Origin: Arenibacterium halophilum
Lineage (GTDB): Bacteria; Pseudomonadota; Alphaproteobacteria; Rhodobacterales; Rhodobacteraceae
Direction of reading: 5' to 3'
NCBI RefSeq assembly: GCF_005938225.1
Contig: NZ_VCPC01000003.1
Span: 558,001-622,000, forward strand
DNA length: 64,000 nt
The notes below the pieces were generated by a model, which was not told the origin of the DNA, searched no databases, and saw nothing but the letters and a program-made list of their open reading frames with translations. Position numbers and translations under genes: made by a program. Below are positions 16,874 through 25,051 of the stretch, piece after piece (within the stretch, counting starts at the first letter, position 1; every line of letters starts with the position of its first letter).

Positions 16874-17080
16874 TTACATCATGCCTTCGCGCTGTGCTTT
16901 CTTGCGCGCCAGCTTACGGGCGCGGCGGATCGCTTCAGCTTTCTCGCGCGCTTTTTTCTCGGACGGCTTCTCGAAATGTTGCTTGAGCTTCATTTCGCGG
17001 AATACGCCTTCACGCTGCAGCTTTTTCTTCAGGGCACGAAGCGCCTGATCGACATTGTTGTCGCGAACACTAACCTGCAT
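16874..17080 (-). CDS. rpsU: 30S ribosomal protein S21
   Basis: A 68-residue basic S21 with the conserved [18 protein letters not shown] start, the [20 protein letters not shown] middle and an Arg/Lys-rich C-terminus. It is a small-subunit protein near the anti-Shine-Dalgarno end of 16S rRNA. AAAGGTGG precedes the ATG. The gene is divergent from the COQ9 gene and convergent with the Hint gene. Confidence 0.97.
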   Translation of the reverse strand: MQVSVRDNNVDQALRALKKKLQREGVFREMKLKQHFEKPSEKKAREKAEAIRRARKLARKKAQREGMM

Positions 17081-17261
17081 GTGGTTTTCACCACCTTTCT
17101 AAGTTGAGTTGCAAGGATTTGCAGGAGACGCGCGTATAGCAGGCAGGGGCGCGCCTGTCCAGTCCCGGGCGGCTTTTGGCCGCTGAACCGGCGCTTGGGC
17201 TTTGCATTTTTGCCCCGAATGCGGGACGATGGCATGAACTCTCGCAGCGAAGGAGGCAGAA

Positions 17262-17957
17262 ATGCCCGACACGCAGACATCCGATTCGCCCCAACCCGAC
17301 ATCATCGCCCAACTGCGCGAGGCCGCGCTGTCCCATGTGCCCTTTGACGGGTGGAGTGCCGAGACCTTCGCCGCCGCCGTGCGTGACACCGGCATCGATC
17401 CGGACCTAGCGCGCGCGATCTGCCCACGCGGTGCGGTCGATCTGGCCGTGTCCGCTCACCACGCTGGCGACGCCGCGCTGGCCGCGCGCGCGGAAGAGAT
17501 CGACATTTCCGCCCTGCGCTACAGTGAAAAGGTCGCCGAGCTGATCTGGCAGCGGATCCAGCTGGCGGGCGATGCGGAAGTTGTGCGCCGCGCCACCACG
17601 CTCTTTGCCCTGCCGCAGCACGCGGCCGAAGGTGCCGGGCTGATCTGGGGCACGGCCGACACCATCTGGCGGGTGCTGGGCGATGCCTCGAACGATGTGA
17701 ACTGGTACACCAAGCGCATGACGCTGTCGGCAGTTTACGGGTCTTGCGTTCTGTTCTGGCTGGGCGACACCAGCGAGGGCCACGCCGATACCCGGGCGTT
17801 TATCGACCGGCGCATTGCCGATGTGATGCGGTTCGAAAAGGTAAAGGCCGATCTGCGCGGCAACCCGCTGCTGAAGCCGTTTCTGGCCTTGCCCGAACGG
17901 GTCTTGGGGCAGGTCCGCGCGCCCGCGCATCGCCGCGCCCCGGGGCGTGTCGGCTAG
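17262..17957 (+). CDS. COQ9 family ubiquinone biosynthesis protein
   Basis: A 231-residue COQ9-like protein, a lipid-binding helper of ubiquinone hydroxylation in mitochondria and alphaproteobacteria. The N-terminal TetR-like helical bundle includes ALSHVPFDGWS. The conserved signature is AEGAGLIWGTADTIWRVLGDASNDVNWYTKR (split: WGTADTIWR, then DVNWYTKR). It starts at an ATG after AAGGAGG. The two quinone oxidoreductase genes downstream point the same way, about 70 bases later. Confidence 0.87.
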   Translation: MPDTQTSDSPQPDIIAQLREAALSHVPFDGWSAETFAAAVRDTGIDPDLARAICPRGAVDLAVSAHHAGDAALAARAEEIDISALRYSEKVAELIWQRIQLAGDAEVVRRATTLFALPQHAAEGAGLIWGTADTIWRVLGDASNDVNWYTKRMTLSAVYGSCVLFWLGDTSEGHADTRAFIDRRIADVMRFEKVKADLRGNPLLKPFLALPERVLGQVRAPAHRRAPGRVG

Positions 17958-18025
17958 GGCGCGGGCGGCGCATTGCCTCTGCCCCCGAATTTGGCCAAGG
18001 TGCGCACAAATCAAGGGGGAAGCCT

Positions 18026-19015
18026 ATGACTGACCAGATGCGCGCAATCGAAATCACAGCCCCGGGCGGGCCCGAGGTGTTGCAGGAAACGCAGCGCCCG
18101 CGCCCCAAGGCGGGGCAGGGCGAGGTGGTGATCCGCGTCGCGTTTGCCGGGGTCAACCGCCCCGACGCGCTGCAACGCGCGGGCAACTATGCCCCGCCGC
18201 CCGACGCCAGTGACCTGCCCGGGCTTGAGGCCGCGGGCGAGGTGGTCGAAGTGGGTGAAGGCGCCGAGGGCATCGCCGTGGGCGACCGGGTCTGCGCGCT
18301 GCTGCCCGGTGGCGGATACGCCGAATACGTCAAGACACCGGCGGCCCATTGCCTGCCCGTGCCCGACGGGATGAGCCTTGAACAGGCCGCCTGCCTGCCC
18401 GAAACCTTTTTTACCGTCTGGTCCAACGTCTTCATGCGCGGCGGACTGCAAGGGGGCGAGCGGTTTTTGGTGCATGGCGGGTCGTCCGGCATCGGGACAA
18501 CGGCGATCCAGTTGGCCACCGTTTTCGGCGCGCGCGTCTTCGCCACCGCCGGCAGCGACGAAAAGTGCAAGGCCTGCACCGATCTGGGTGCCGAACGCGC
18601 GATCAACTACAAGACCGAGGATTTCGTTGAAATTCTCAAGGCTGAAGGCGGCGCGAACCTGATCCTTGATATGGTGGGCGGCGAGTACATCCCCCGCAAC
18701 GTACAAGCGGTGGCGACCGACGGGCGCATCGTGCATATCGCCTTCCTGCAAGGCCCCAAGGCCGAGTTGAACTTTGCCCAGATCATGGCGCGGCGCATCA
18801 CGGTGACGGGCTCGACCCTGCGGCCGCAAAGCGTTGCGGCCAAGGCGGCGATTGCCGACCAGCTGCGCGAAAAGGTCTGGCCGCTGTTGTCCTCGGGGCG
18901 GATCGCGCCGGTGATGGACAGCACATTCGACCTGACCGATGCCGCGCAGGCGCATGCGCGCATGGAAAGCTCGGGTCATATTGGCAAGATCGTCCTGCGC
19001 GTGGCAGGCGAATAG
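18026..19015 (+). CDS. NAD(P)H-quinone oxidoreductase, PIG3 family (MDR superfamily)
   Basis: A 329-residue zinc-free medium-chain dehydrogenase/reductase. It has the GroES-like N-domain with VNRPDALQRAGNY and PPPDASDLPGLEAAGEV, and a Rossmann domain with the glycine-rich VHGGSSGIGTTAIQLA. It also has INYKTEDF and the family end SSGHIGKIVL. These are PIG3/TP53I3-type features, so NADPH-dependent reduction of quinones is likely. Only 9 bases separate it from the next paralogous reductase. Confidence 0.85.
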   Translation: MTDQMRAIEITAPGGPEVLQETQRPRPKAGQGEVVIRVAFAGVNRPDALQRAGNYAPPPDASDLPGLEAAGEVVEVGEGAEGIAVGDRVCALLPGGGYAEYVKTPAAHCLPVPDGMSLEQAACLPETFFTVWSNVFMRGGLQGGERFLVHGGSSGIGTTAIQLATVFGARVFATAGSDEKCKACTDLGAERAINYKTEDFVEILKAEGGANLILDMVGGEYIPRNVQAVATDGRIVHIAFLQGPKAELNFAQIMARRITVTGSTLRPQSVAAKAAIADQLREKVWPLLSSGRIAPVMDSTFDLTDAAQAHARMESSGHIGKIVLRVAGE

Positions 19016-19024
19016 GGGGAAGAC

Positions 19025-20002
19025 ATGGCGCAAACCGCAATCATCGAAGCCTTTGGCGGGCCCGAACAATTCAAACTGGTGGACCGCCCGGTGGGCGAGC
19101 CCGGCCCCGGCGAAGTGCGGATTTCGCATCGCTCCTGTGGTCTCAACTTTATCGACGTGTATCAGCGCACGGGGCTGTATCCACTGAACTTGCCGCACGC
19201 GCTGGGCATGGAAGCCGCCGGTGTGATCGAAGCGGTGGGCGAAGGCGTCACACATCTGAAAGAGGGCGACCGCGCCGCCTATGCCGCCGCGCCTCCGGGC
19301 GCCTATTGCGAGGCGCGGGTGATGCCTGCCGCGCAGGTCTGCCCACTGCCCGAGGGGGTGGATTTTGAAACCGGCGCGGCCATGATGCTGAAGGGGCTGA
19401 CGGTGAACTACCTGTTTCACCGCACGACCCCGTTGAAACGCGGCGACACGGTGCTTTTTCATGCCGCGGCCGGGGGCGTCGGGCTGATTGCCTGCCAATG
19501 GGCGCGCGACGAGGGGATCACCTTGATCGGCACCGCCGGAACGGATGAGAAATGCCAGCTGGCGCTGGACAATGGCGCAACCCATTGCATCAATTACCGC
19601 ACCGCTGATTTCAAGGCCGAGGTCGCAAAGCTGACCGATGGCAAGGGCGTCGACGTTGTGATGGACTCTGTGGGCAAGGACACGTTCGAGGGCTCGCTCG
19701 ACTGTCTGAAGCCGCTGGGGATGATGATTTCCTTTGGCAACGCTTCGGGCCCGGTGCCGCCGGTCAACATCGGCATTCTTGGCGGCAAGGGCTCGCTCAA
19801 GCTGACGCGGCCCACGCTGTTCACCCACATCGCCGATCATGCCGCGTGCCAGCAGATGGCGGCCGAGCTGTTCGCAAAGGTGACCAGCGGCGCGGTGAAA
19901 ATTCACATCGATCAACGGTTCGCCCTTGCCGATGTGGCCGAGGCGCACCGCACGCTTGAGGCGCGCAAGACCACCGGCAGCACGGTGCTGACGCTGGGCT
20001 AG
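19025..20002 (+). CDS. Quinone oxidoreductase, QOR family (MDR superfamily)
   Basis: A 325-residue QorA-type reductase without structural zinc. Segments typical of the family are GLNFIDVYQRTGLYP, PHALGMEAAGVIEAVG, the NADPH-binding HAAAGGVGLIACQWA and MDSVGKDTFEGSLDCLKPLG. It is distinct in sequence from the upstream PIG3-type gene. The pair is therefore two different MDR subfamilies rather than a recent duplication. An intrinsic terminator follows. Confidence 0.87.
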   Translation: MAQTAIIEAFGGPEQFKLVDRPVGEPGPGEVRISHRSCGLNFIDVYQRTGLYPLNLPHALGMEAAGVIEAVGEGVTHLKEGDRAAYAAAPPGAYCEARVMPAAQVCPLPEGVDFETGAAMMLKGLTVNYLFHRTTPLKRGDTVLFHAAAGGVGLIACQWARDEGITLIGTAGTDEKCQLALDNGATHCINYRTADFKAEVAKLTDGKGVDVVMDSVGKDTFEGSLDCLKPLGMMISFGNASGPVPPVNIGILGGKGSLKLTRPTLFTHIADHAACQQMAAELFAKVTSGAVKIHIDQRFALADVAEAHRTLEARKTTGSTVLTLG

Positions 20003-20025
20003 AGGCAAGTCTCACAGGCCAGGAA

Positions 20026-20056
20026 AGGGCTGCCCGAAGGGCGGCCCTATTTGTTT
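20026..20056 (+). terminator. Rho-independent terminator after the quinone reductase pair
   Basis: A ten-pair stem, AGGGCTGCCC / GGGCGGCCCT, closed by GAA and followed by ATTTGTTT. Confidence 0.82.
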
Positions 20057-20212
20057 GCGCCAAGCATCTATTGGTGACCCCGTGGCAATAGATCGTTTCC
20101 AAGTGAACCATTGCAGGTTGTGGCGAGAATGTGTCATTAACCACACGTTGAGTACAATTATCGGCGGGTGCCACGTTGGAGCCGCCATGTTTCCAGTAGC
20201 GAGTGTGTGAGT

Positions 20213-20890
20213 ATGAAAAATCTGTTTCTTGGCCTAGCCATGGCCGCCGGCCTGGGGGCGTCGGCGGCGTCGGCTTCGACCGTAAACATCACGTATCAGT
20301 CGGGCGGCGTTTTTGGCCCGAGCAACCTGCAGCAAACCGTCAAGATCGCCACCAGTGGCCCCGGCATCGACGGGAACGTGCAGGCCGGCCTGTTCCACCT
20401 GACCGGCGACAATGGCATTGGCGACTTCCTCGCCTTCTGCGTTGATCTGAGCCAGTACCTTGGCAACCCGCAGCAGGCCACCGTGAACGCAAATCTTTTC
20501 GGCGCCACCACGCTGTCGCGCATCGACAGCCTGTTTTCGAACGCGCTGGGCGGTATGGGCCTGGGCGATGTGATCGACACCGCTGTCGAAGCTGCCGGTC
20601 TGCAGGTCGCCCTGTGGGAAGTCATCATGGATGGCGACACCGGGCTTGATCTGTCTTCGGGCAACTTCAGCGCCTCGAACAATGCCGGTGCGCTGGCACA
20701 GGCGCAGACCTATCTGAACGGCATGTCCGGCCCGCTGACCGGTCTGTACGACATGACCTTCTTTGAAAGCGCCCAGAACCAGGATGTAATGACTGTTGCG
20801 CCTGCGCCGGTTCCGCTGCCTGCTTCGGGCCTGCTGATCGTCGGTGGTCTGGCCGGTTTGGCCGCTCTGCGCCGTCGCAAGGCCGCCTGA
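20213..20890 (+). CDS. VPLPA-CTERM sorting-domain surface protein
   Basis: A 225-residue secreted protein. It has an N-terminal signal peptide (residues 1-22, MKNLFLGLAMAAGLGASAAS), a body rich in Gly/Asn/Ser, and the C-terminal exosortase sorting tail. The tail is VPLPASGLLIVGGLAGLAAL followed by RRRKAA. The body resembles other PEP-CTERM proteins with a DFLAFCVDLSQYL segment; I cannot assign a function. The cognate exosortase is not in this window. The gene has its own terminator and is monocistronic. Confidence 0.82.
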   Translation: MKNLFLGLAMAAGLGASAASASTVNITYQSGGVFGPSNLQQTVKIATSGPGIDGNVQAGLFHLTGDNGIGDFLAFCVDLSQYLGNPQQATVNANLFGATTLSRIDSLFSNALGGMGLGDVIDTAVEAAGLQVALWEVIMDGDTGLDLSSGNFSASNNAGALAQAQTYLNGMSGPLTGLYDMTFFESAQNQDVMTVAPAPVPLPASGLLIVGGLAGLAALRRRKAA

Positions 20891-20914
20891 GCCATAAATT
20901 AGATCGAATTTGAG

Positions 20915-20942
20915 ACGCCCGCGGTGCCGCCGCGGGCGTTTT
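20915..20942 (+). terminator. Rho-independent terminator after the VPLPA-CTERM gene
   Basis: A ten-pair stem, ACGCCCGCGG / CCGCGGGCGT with a five-base loop, then TTTT. The RNase T2 gene ends just beyond on the other strand, so it may act in both directions. Confidence 0.82.
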
Positions 20943-20947
20943 CATGT

Positions 20948-21577
20948 TTAATCGATGGGCCTGAATGCGGCGTCCGACATCCGGCAATCGCGCACGACAT
21001 CCTGCCCGCAGGGTACCGGAGATAGATCGCGCGACAGGCAAATCCGCGCTTCCTGCACCGCACCCGCCTTGCAGGTGATCGTCACCATGTCTGGCTCTAG
21101 CGCCGGGTTGACCTCCAGAAACGCCTCTTCGATCACGCGGGCGGGCAGGCGCATCGGCCTGTCGATCTTGCGCAGCAGGGGCGGGCGGGTGACGCTGCCA
21201 TAGGCCTCGCGCGCGAGTGCGAAATAATCCTGCGATGTCAGCCCGCTACAGGTGCCGTGCTTCTTCCACTGATGCCAGGCGGACCCGGCTGACCCCATGA
21301 TGTCGGCCATTCCGGCGGTCTCGGCGCGCGAGGGTGGGCGCGTGGCGCTCTGGCAGAAACTGGGATAGCCGCGGTGATACTGCGGCCACAGCCCGTGCAA
21401 CACCCAGCCATGCCCGCGCCCGGCGTCGCATTGCGGATTGCCGCGCCGCGCCCCTTCCAGCGCGCACCAGTTGGGCGACCAGCTGAGCGACAGCACGTAG
21501 TAATCGAACTGTCCCGGTCTCCCGCCCTCGGCCGCCAGTGGCAGGGCGCTCAGCATCCACAGCAAAATCCAGCGCAT
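20948..21577 (-). CDS. Ribonuclease T2 family, secreted
   Basis: A 209-residue RNase T2. Signal peptide at residues 1-16 (MRWILLWMLSALPLAA). Both active-site segments are intact: CAS I HGLWPQY with H61, and CAS II WHQWKKHGTC with H107. Six or more cysteines could form disulfides. It would degrade RNA to 2',3'-cyclic nucleotides in the periplasm or outside the cell, probably for nutrient scavenging. It is convergent with the VPLPA-CTERM gene. Confidence 0.9.
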   Translation of the reverse strand: MRWILLWMLSALPLAAEGGRPGQFDYYVLSLSWSPNWCALEGARRGNPQCDAGRGHGWVLHGLWPQYHRGYPSFCQSATRPPSRAETAGMADIMGSAGSAWHQWKKHGTCSGLTSQDYFALAREAYGSVTRPPLLRKIDRPMRLPARVIEEAFLEVNPALEPDMVTITCKAGAVQEARICLSRDLSPVPCGQDVVRDCRMSDAAFRPID

Positions 21578-21711
21578 CGGCTCTTTCCTTATTAACCCAT
21601 CTGGATTATAGAAGCCCGGATTTCCCCGACAATGGAAACCGTCCCGGCCCCCGCGCCAGGACAGCCTGCTCCGCCAGGCATCGGGGAAGGCTTGAGTTTA
21701 GGAGACACGCG

Positions 21712-22479
21712 ATGTCGAAATTGCTGCACCCCAAGGCCACTGCCGTCTGGCTGGTGGACAACACGACGATCAGTTTCAAGCAGATCGCGGATTTCGTTGG
21801 CATGCACGAGCTTGAAATTCAGGGCATCGCCGATGGCGACGTGGCCGCGGGCGTCAAGGGCTTTGATCCGGTGGCGAACAACCAGTTGGAACAGCGCGAA
21901 ATCGACCAGGCGCAGAACAGCCCGCTGCACCGGCTGAAGCTGAAGCCGAACGCCGCCGCCGCGGGCGAGGAAAAGCGCCGTGGCCCGCGGTATACGCCGC
22001 TCTCGAAACGCCAGGACCGCCCGGCCTCGATCCTGTGGCTGGTCAAGTTCCACCCCGAGCTGTCGGACGGGCAGATTTCGAAACTGGTTGGCACCACCAA
22101 GCCGACGATCCAGGCGATCCGCGAGCGCACCCACTGGAACATCGCCAACATCCAGCCGATCGACCCGGTGGCGCTGGGCCTGTGCAAACAGTCGGAACTG
22201 GACACCGCCGTTCAGAAAGCCGCCGCCAAGCGCGCAGCCGAGGGCGCAGTGATGACCGACGACGAACGCCGCCGTCTTGTCAGCACCGAACAGTCGCTGT
22301 CGATGGACACCGAACCGCGCCTGCCGACGGCCATCGAAGGGCTGGAAACCTTCACCCTCTCGCCGTCCTCGGATGACGACGAAGACGAAGACCGCAAATC
22401 CCCCGCCGACTTCTCGGACGCCGACAGCTTCTTCAACCTGCCGGACAACGACGACGACGAAGACGAAGACGACCGCTGA
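21712..22479 (+). CDS. trcR: DUF1013 protein, TrcR-type cell-cycle transcriptional regulator
   Basis: A 255-residue alphaproteobacterial DUF1013 protein. The N-terminal two-thirds contain two helix-turn-helix-like segments (TTISFKQIADFVGMHELEIQ and DGQISKLVGTTKPTIQAIRER). The C-terminal 50 residues are extremely acidic (DDDEDED, DNDDDEDEDD). The family is now usually called TrcR after a cell-cycle role; I take that from memory. GGAGACACGCG precedes the ATG. A terminator follows. Confidence 0.82.
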   Translation: MSKLLHPKATAVWLVDNTTISFKQIADFVGMHELEIQGIADGDVAAGVKGFDPVANNQLEQREIDQAQNSPLHRLKLKPNAAAAGEEKRRGPRYTPLSKRQDRPASILWLVKFHPELSDGQISKLVGTTKPTIQAIRERTHWNIANIQPIDPVALGLCKQSELDTAVQKAAAKRAAEGAVMTDDERRRLVSTEQSLSMDTEPRLPTAIEGLETFTLSPSSDDDEDEDRKSPADFSDADSFFNLPDNDDDEDEDDR

Positions 22480-22506
22480 TCGGTTCGTATTGATGCGACA
22501 GGGAAG

Positions 22507-22527
22507 GGGGCCGGAAGGCCCCTTTTT
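22507..22527 (+). terminator. Rho-independent terminator after trcR
   Basis: Stem GGGGCC / GGCCCC with a GGAA loop, followed by TTTTT. Confidence 0.8.
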
Positions 22528-22632
22528 GTTGGGGGTAGGGGTGGCGGAGGCTGTTGCCGAAAATTATGCGGAATACTATGACTTTAACGCAGGCTTGTAG
22601 CATTCGGAAGCGTTGGTGAGCTAAGTGCAGTG

Positions 22633-23343
22633 CTATTTTTGTAGACTTGGTCTTAGTTGCGGCACCATCTCAAATCGGCGGAAAGATGGTCGTGCTGTTG
22701 TGAACTTTACTTCGTCAGGCTGGTCAAGTAATGCCTTGAACCCATCTGTGGTGTGACTGGATTTCACCCCGAAAATTACTTCCTTCAGAGCCAAGTTTTC
22801 GTCGAAGTCTGCGAATATCAGTTGATTCGAGTTCGCGTTCTTTAAATCCCTCTCCGCTCCGGAGAGCGAAAACCAAAATCTCCATTCTTTCTCGTAGGAC
22901 CAATGATTGCTCTTGGTCTCACTGGCGATTTTGACCATCTCACGATTGTAAGTCTCGTCGGTCAATATTCGCGCGTCCATCGGGTATAGCCTGTCTACAT
23001 ATTTTATTTTCGTGGCGTAGGGTGTCCCGTCATTCCTATTCAGTGGAAGATCGAACCCCAAGCATACTCCCTTATGATTGTCCGCGTAGTGTGCCCACAT
23101 AGTCGGTACATTCCAATTTTCGGAGAATGAAATGAAGCCTTGCGACACTGAATGCTTCGCTCTTGCGCATTTCCAAGCTTTACGACGCACACGAGCATCT
23201 TCGTCATATCCGAAATCAAACGGCATAAGCTCAAATAGATCGTTGACGTTATCTGAAAAAGAGAGCTTCAGGCGGCTATTTCTAACGTTTTCAGCTGCCC
23301 AGTGATCGCAAATGAAGTGATATACTCTTATAGTATTTTTCAT
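22633..23343 (-). CDS. DUF2971 family protein, accessory gene
   Basis: A 236-residue protein with the two DUF2971 hallmarks: MWAHYADNHKGVCLGFD (about 82-98) and SYEKEWRFWF (about 148-157). The biochemical function is unknown; family members tend to lie in variable genome regions. Its codons and the flanks are visibly richer in A+T than neighbouring genes (many TTT, AAT, AAA and ATT codons), suggesting recent acquisition. It is wedged between the trcR terminator and recR, with no partner gene. I cannot say whether it acts in defence or otherwise. Confidence 0.78.
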   Translation of the reverse strand: MKNTIRVYHFICDHWAAENVRNSRLKLSFSDNVNDLFELMPFDFGYDEDARVRRKAWKCARAKHSVSQGFISFSENWNVPTMWAHYADNHKGVCLGFDLPLNRNDGTPYATKIKYVDRLYPMDARILTDETYNREMVKIASETKSNHWSYEKEWRFWFSLSGAERDLKNANSNQLIFADFDENLALKEVIFGVKSSHTTDGFKALLDQPDEVKFTTARPSFRRFEMVPQLRPSLQK

Positions 23344-23662
23344 TGATAACCTCGATTTAAGGAAGTATCTAAATTTATTTGGCGAGTCGAGTTCTGAAAA
23401 GTAATCCGCTCGCGAATTGTGATCGAGATAGCATAAAGCCCTATGAGTATGCTTGATTTGAAGGGCTGCTGCCTGACGAAAGCCGCCATAGGCTATTTTA
23501 GGTTGGGAAACTAGAAGTGACAGCGGTAGGCTATTCTACTAGGTCTAGGCCGTCAAAAAATTTAAGCGATAATATCAGTTGCCCGATCTGACGTATCAAT
23601 GTTCGTTATTGATGGCGTGCCGCGCCGAAGGCAACCGTTTGCGTCAATACGACCGGGCCCCC
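23344..23662. other. AT-richer intergenic stretch upstream of the DUF2971 gene
   Basis: About 320 bases with no credible gene. It is compositionally like the DUF2971 gene and probably carries its promoter. A small inverted repeat ATCAAT-N7-ATTGAT lies at 23595-23613. The composition returns to the local norm at about 23620, near the recR 3' end. Confidence 0.5.
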
Positions 23663-24256
23663 TCACAACACCCGCCGCGCCTTCAGCGCCGCGCTGATGG
23701 TGCCGTCGTCGAGGTAGTCGAGCTCGCCTCCGATGGGGACGCCCTGGGCGAGCGAGGTCAGGCGGATGCCGTCCCCGAGTTGATCGGCGATGTAGTGCGC
23801 AGTGGTCATGCCGTCGATGGTGGCGTTCAGGGCCAGGATCACTTCGCCGACGGTTTCTTCGCCGATACGGTCCAGCAGGCGGGGGATGCGGAGTTCTTCC
23901 GGGCCGATTGCGTCCATTGCCGAGAGTGTGCCGCCCAGCACGTGATAGCGGCCCTTGAAGACGCCCGCGCGTTCCATCGCCCAAAGGTCGGCCACGTCTT
24001 CGACCACGCAGATTTCGCCGTTGGCGCGGGTCTCGTCGGTGCAGATGTCACAGACATCCGCCGTGCCCACGTTGCCGCAGTTCACGCATTCCCGCGCGGT
24101 GGCGGCCACGCGGGCAATGCTGTCGGCCAGGGGCGACAGCAGCAGCCCGCGTTTGCGGATCAGGTGCAGCACCGCGCGGCGCGCCGAGCGCGGCCCAAGG
24201 CCCGGAAGCCGGGCCATCAGGTCGATCAACGTGTCGATGTCGCGGTTCGAGGACAT
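23663..24256 (-). CDS. recR: Recombination mediator protein RecR
   Basis: A 197-residue RecR of the RecFOR gap-repair pathway. Helix-hairpin-helix [16 protein letters not shown] near the start, a C4 zinc finger ([16 protein letters not shown], about 57-72), a Toprim domain with [15 protein letters not shown] and a C-terminal ring-forming segment ([16 protein letters not shown]). The ATG read from 24256 gives [10 protein letters not shown]; a further in-frame ATG 15 bases upstream is also possible. It lies 22 bases after ebfC in the dnaX-ridA-ebfC-recR run. Confidence 0.95.
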   Translation of the reverse strand: MSSNRDIDTLIDLMARLPGLGPRSARRAVLHLIRKRGLLLSPLADSIARVAATARECVNCGNVGTADVCDICTDETRANGEICVVEDVADLWAMERAGVFKGRYHVLGGTLSAMDAIGPEELRIPRLLDRIGEETVGEVILALNATIDGMTTAHYIADQLGDGIRLTSLAQGVPIGGELDYLDDGTISAALKARRVL

Positions 24257-24278
24257 GATGCGCGCCGCCAAGCCGTGC

Positions 24279-24623
24279 CTAGAACGGCAGCTTGATGTCC
24301 TTGGGCAGGCCCATGCTTTCGGTCAGCTTGGCCATTTCATCCTGCGCGCGCTGGGTCGCCTTGGCCTGCGCGTCCTTGATCGCGGCAAGGATCAGGTCTT
24401 CGACCACTTCCTTGTCGTCGCCGTTGAAGATCGACGGGTCGATGTCCAGCGATTTCAGGTCGCCCTTGCAAGTGCAGACCGCCTTGACCAGCCCCGCGCC
24501 GCTTTCGCCGGTGACGGTCAGGTTGGCCATCTCTTCCTGCATCTGGGCCATCTTGCCCTGCATTTCCTGCGCCTGCTTCATCATCTTGGCCATGTCGCCA
24601 AGACCGCCCAAACCCTTGAACAT
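24279..24623 (-). CDS. ebfC: YbaB/EbfC family nucleoid-associated protein
   Basis: A 114-residue DNA-binding dimer of the YbaB/EbfC family. Methionine/glutamine-rich helix ([19 protein letters not shown]), the central [15 protein letters not shown] strand and the [20 protein letters not shown] helix are typical. It sits between ridA and recR, as the family usually does beside dnaX and recR. Confidence 0.93.
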   Translation of the reverse strand: MFKGLGGLGDMAKMMKQAQEMQGKMAQMQEEMANLTVTGESGAGLVKAVCTCKGDLKSLDIDPSIFNGDDKEVVEDLILAAIKDAQAKATQRAQDEMAKLTESMGLPKDIKLPF

Positions 24624-24655
24624 GTAAAACTCCTGTGTTGCGTGTTGCGGGCGGT

Positions 24656-25048
24656 TTACACCTTTGGCAGGCGCGCCACCACCTTCAGTTCGATGAGGTT
24701 GCCGGGGATGATGAATTCGCTGACCCCGATGGCCGTCCATGCAGGATATGGGCGCGAGACATGAGCATTCCAGACCTTGCGGAAGGTCGCAAGGTGGCGC
24801 TGCAGCCCGACGTGAAAGCTGGTGACGTCCACGATGTCAGCCAGGGTCAGATCGTGCTGGGCCAGGATCAGCGCGGCATAGTCGAACGCGGTTTCAAACT
24901 GCGCCTGCGGATCGGATGACAGGCTGCCGTCCAGCCGCTGCCCCGTCAACCCGGTCAGAAACACGAACCCGTTCGCAACGAGCCCCGGCGACATGCGCCA
25001 GTCAGATTCGACCTGTTCCATCCCCGGCGGGATCAGCGCGGTTGTCAT
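24656..25048 (-). CDS. RidA (YjgF/YER057c/UK114) family protein
   Basis: A 130-residue protein of the RidA superfamily, small trimeric enimine/imine deaminases that detoxify 2-aminoacrylate. FLTGLTGQRLDGSL, ALILAQHDLTLADIVDVTSF and PAWTAIGVSEFIIPGNLIELKVVA follow the family order. The canonical RidA arginine position before the C-terminal strand is not obvious here, so it may be a RidA-like subgroup (Rid4-7 type) of other function. It begins 3 bases after the dnaX stop, inside an otherwise conserved replication/repair run. Confidence 0.8.
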   Translation of the reverse strand: MTTALIPPGMEQVESDWRMSPGLVANGFVFLTGLTGQRLDGSLSSDPQAQFETAFDYAALILAQHDLTLADIVDVTSFHVGLQRHLATFRKVWNAHVSRPYPAWTAIGVSEFIIPGNLIELKVVARLPKV

Positions 25049-25051
25049 GGC

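Noticed and set aside
18011-20008. 665-codon minus-strand frame opposite the two quinone reductases
   Set aside because: It spans both reductase genes antisense and the short gap between them, with no domain content.
23344-23662. tRNA or integration site next to the DUF2971 gene
   Set aside because: No cloverleaf, no CCA-type end and no direct repeats flanking the AT-richer segment could be seen.
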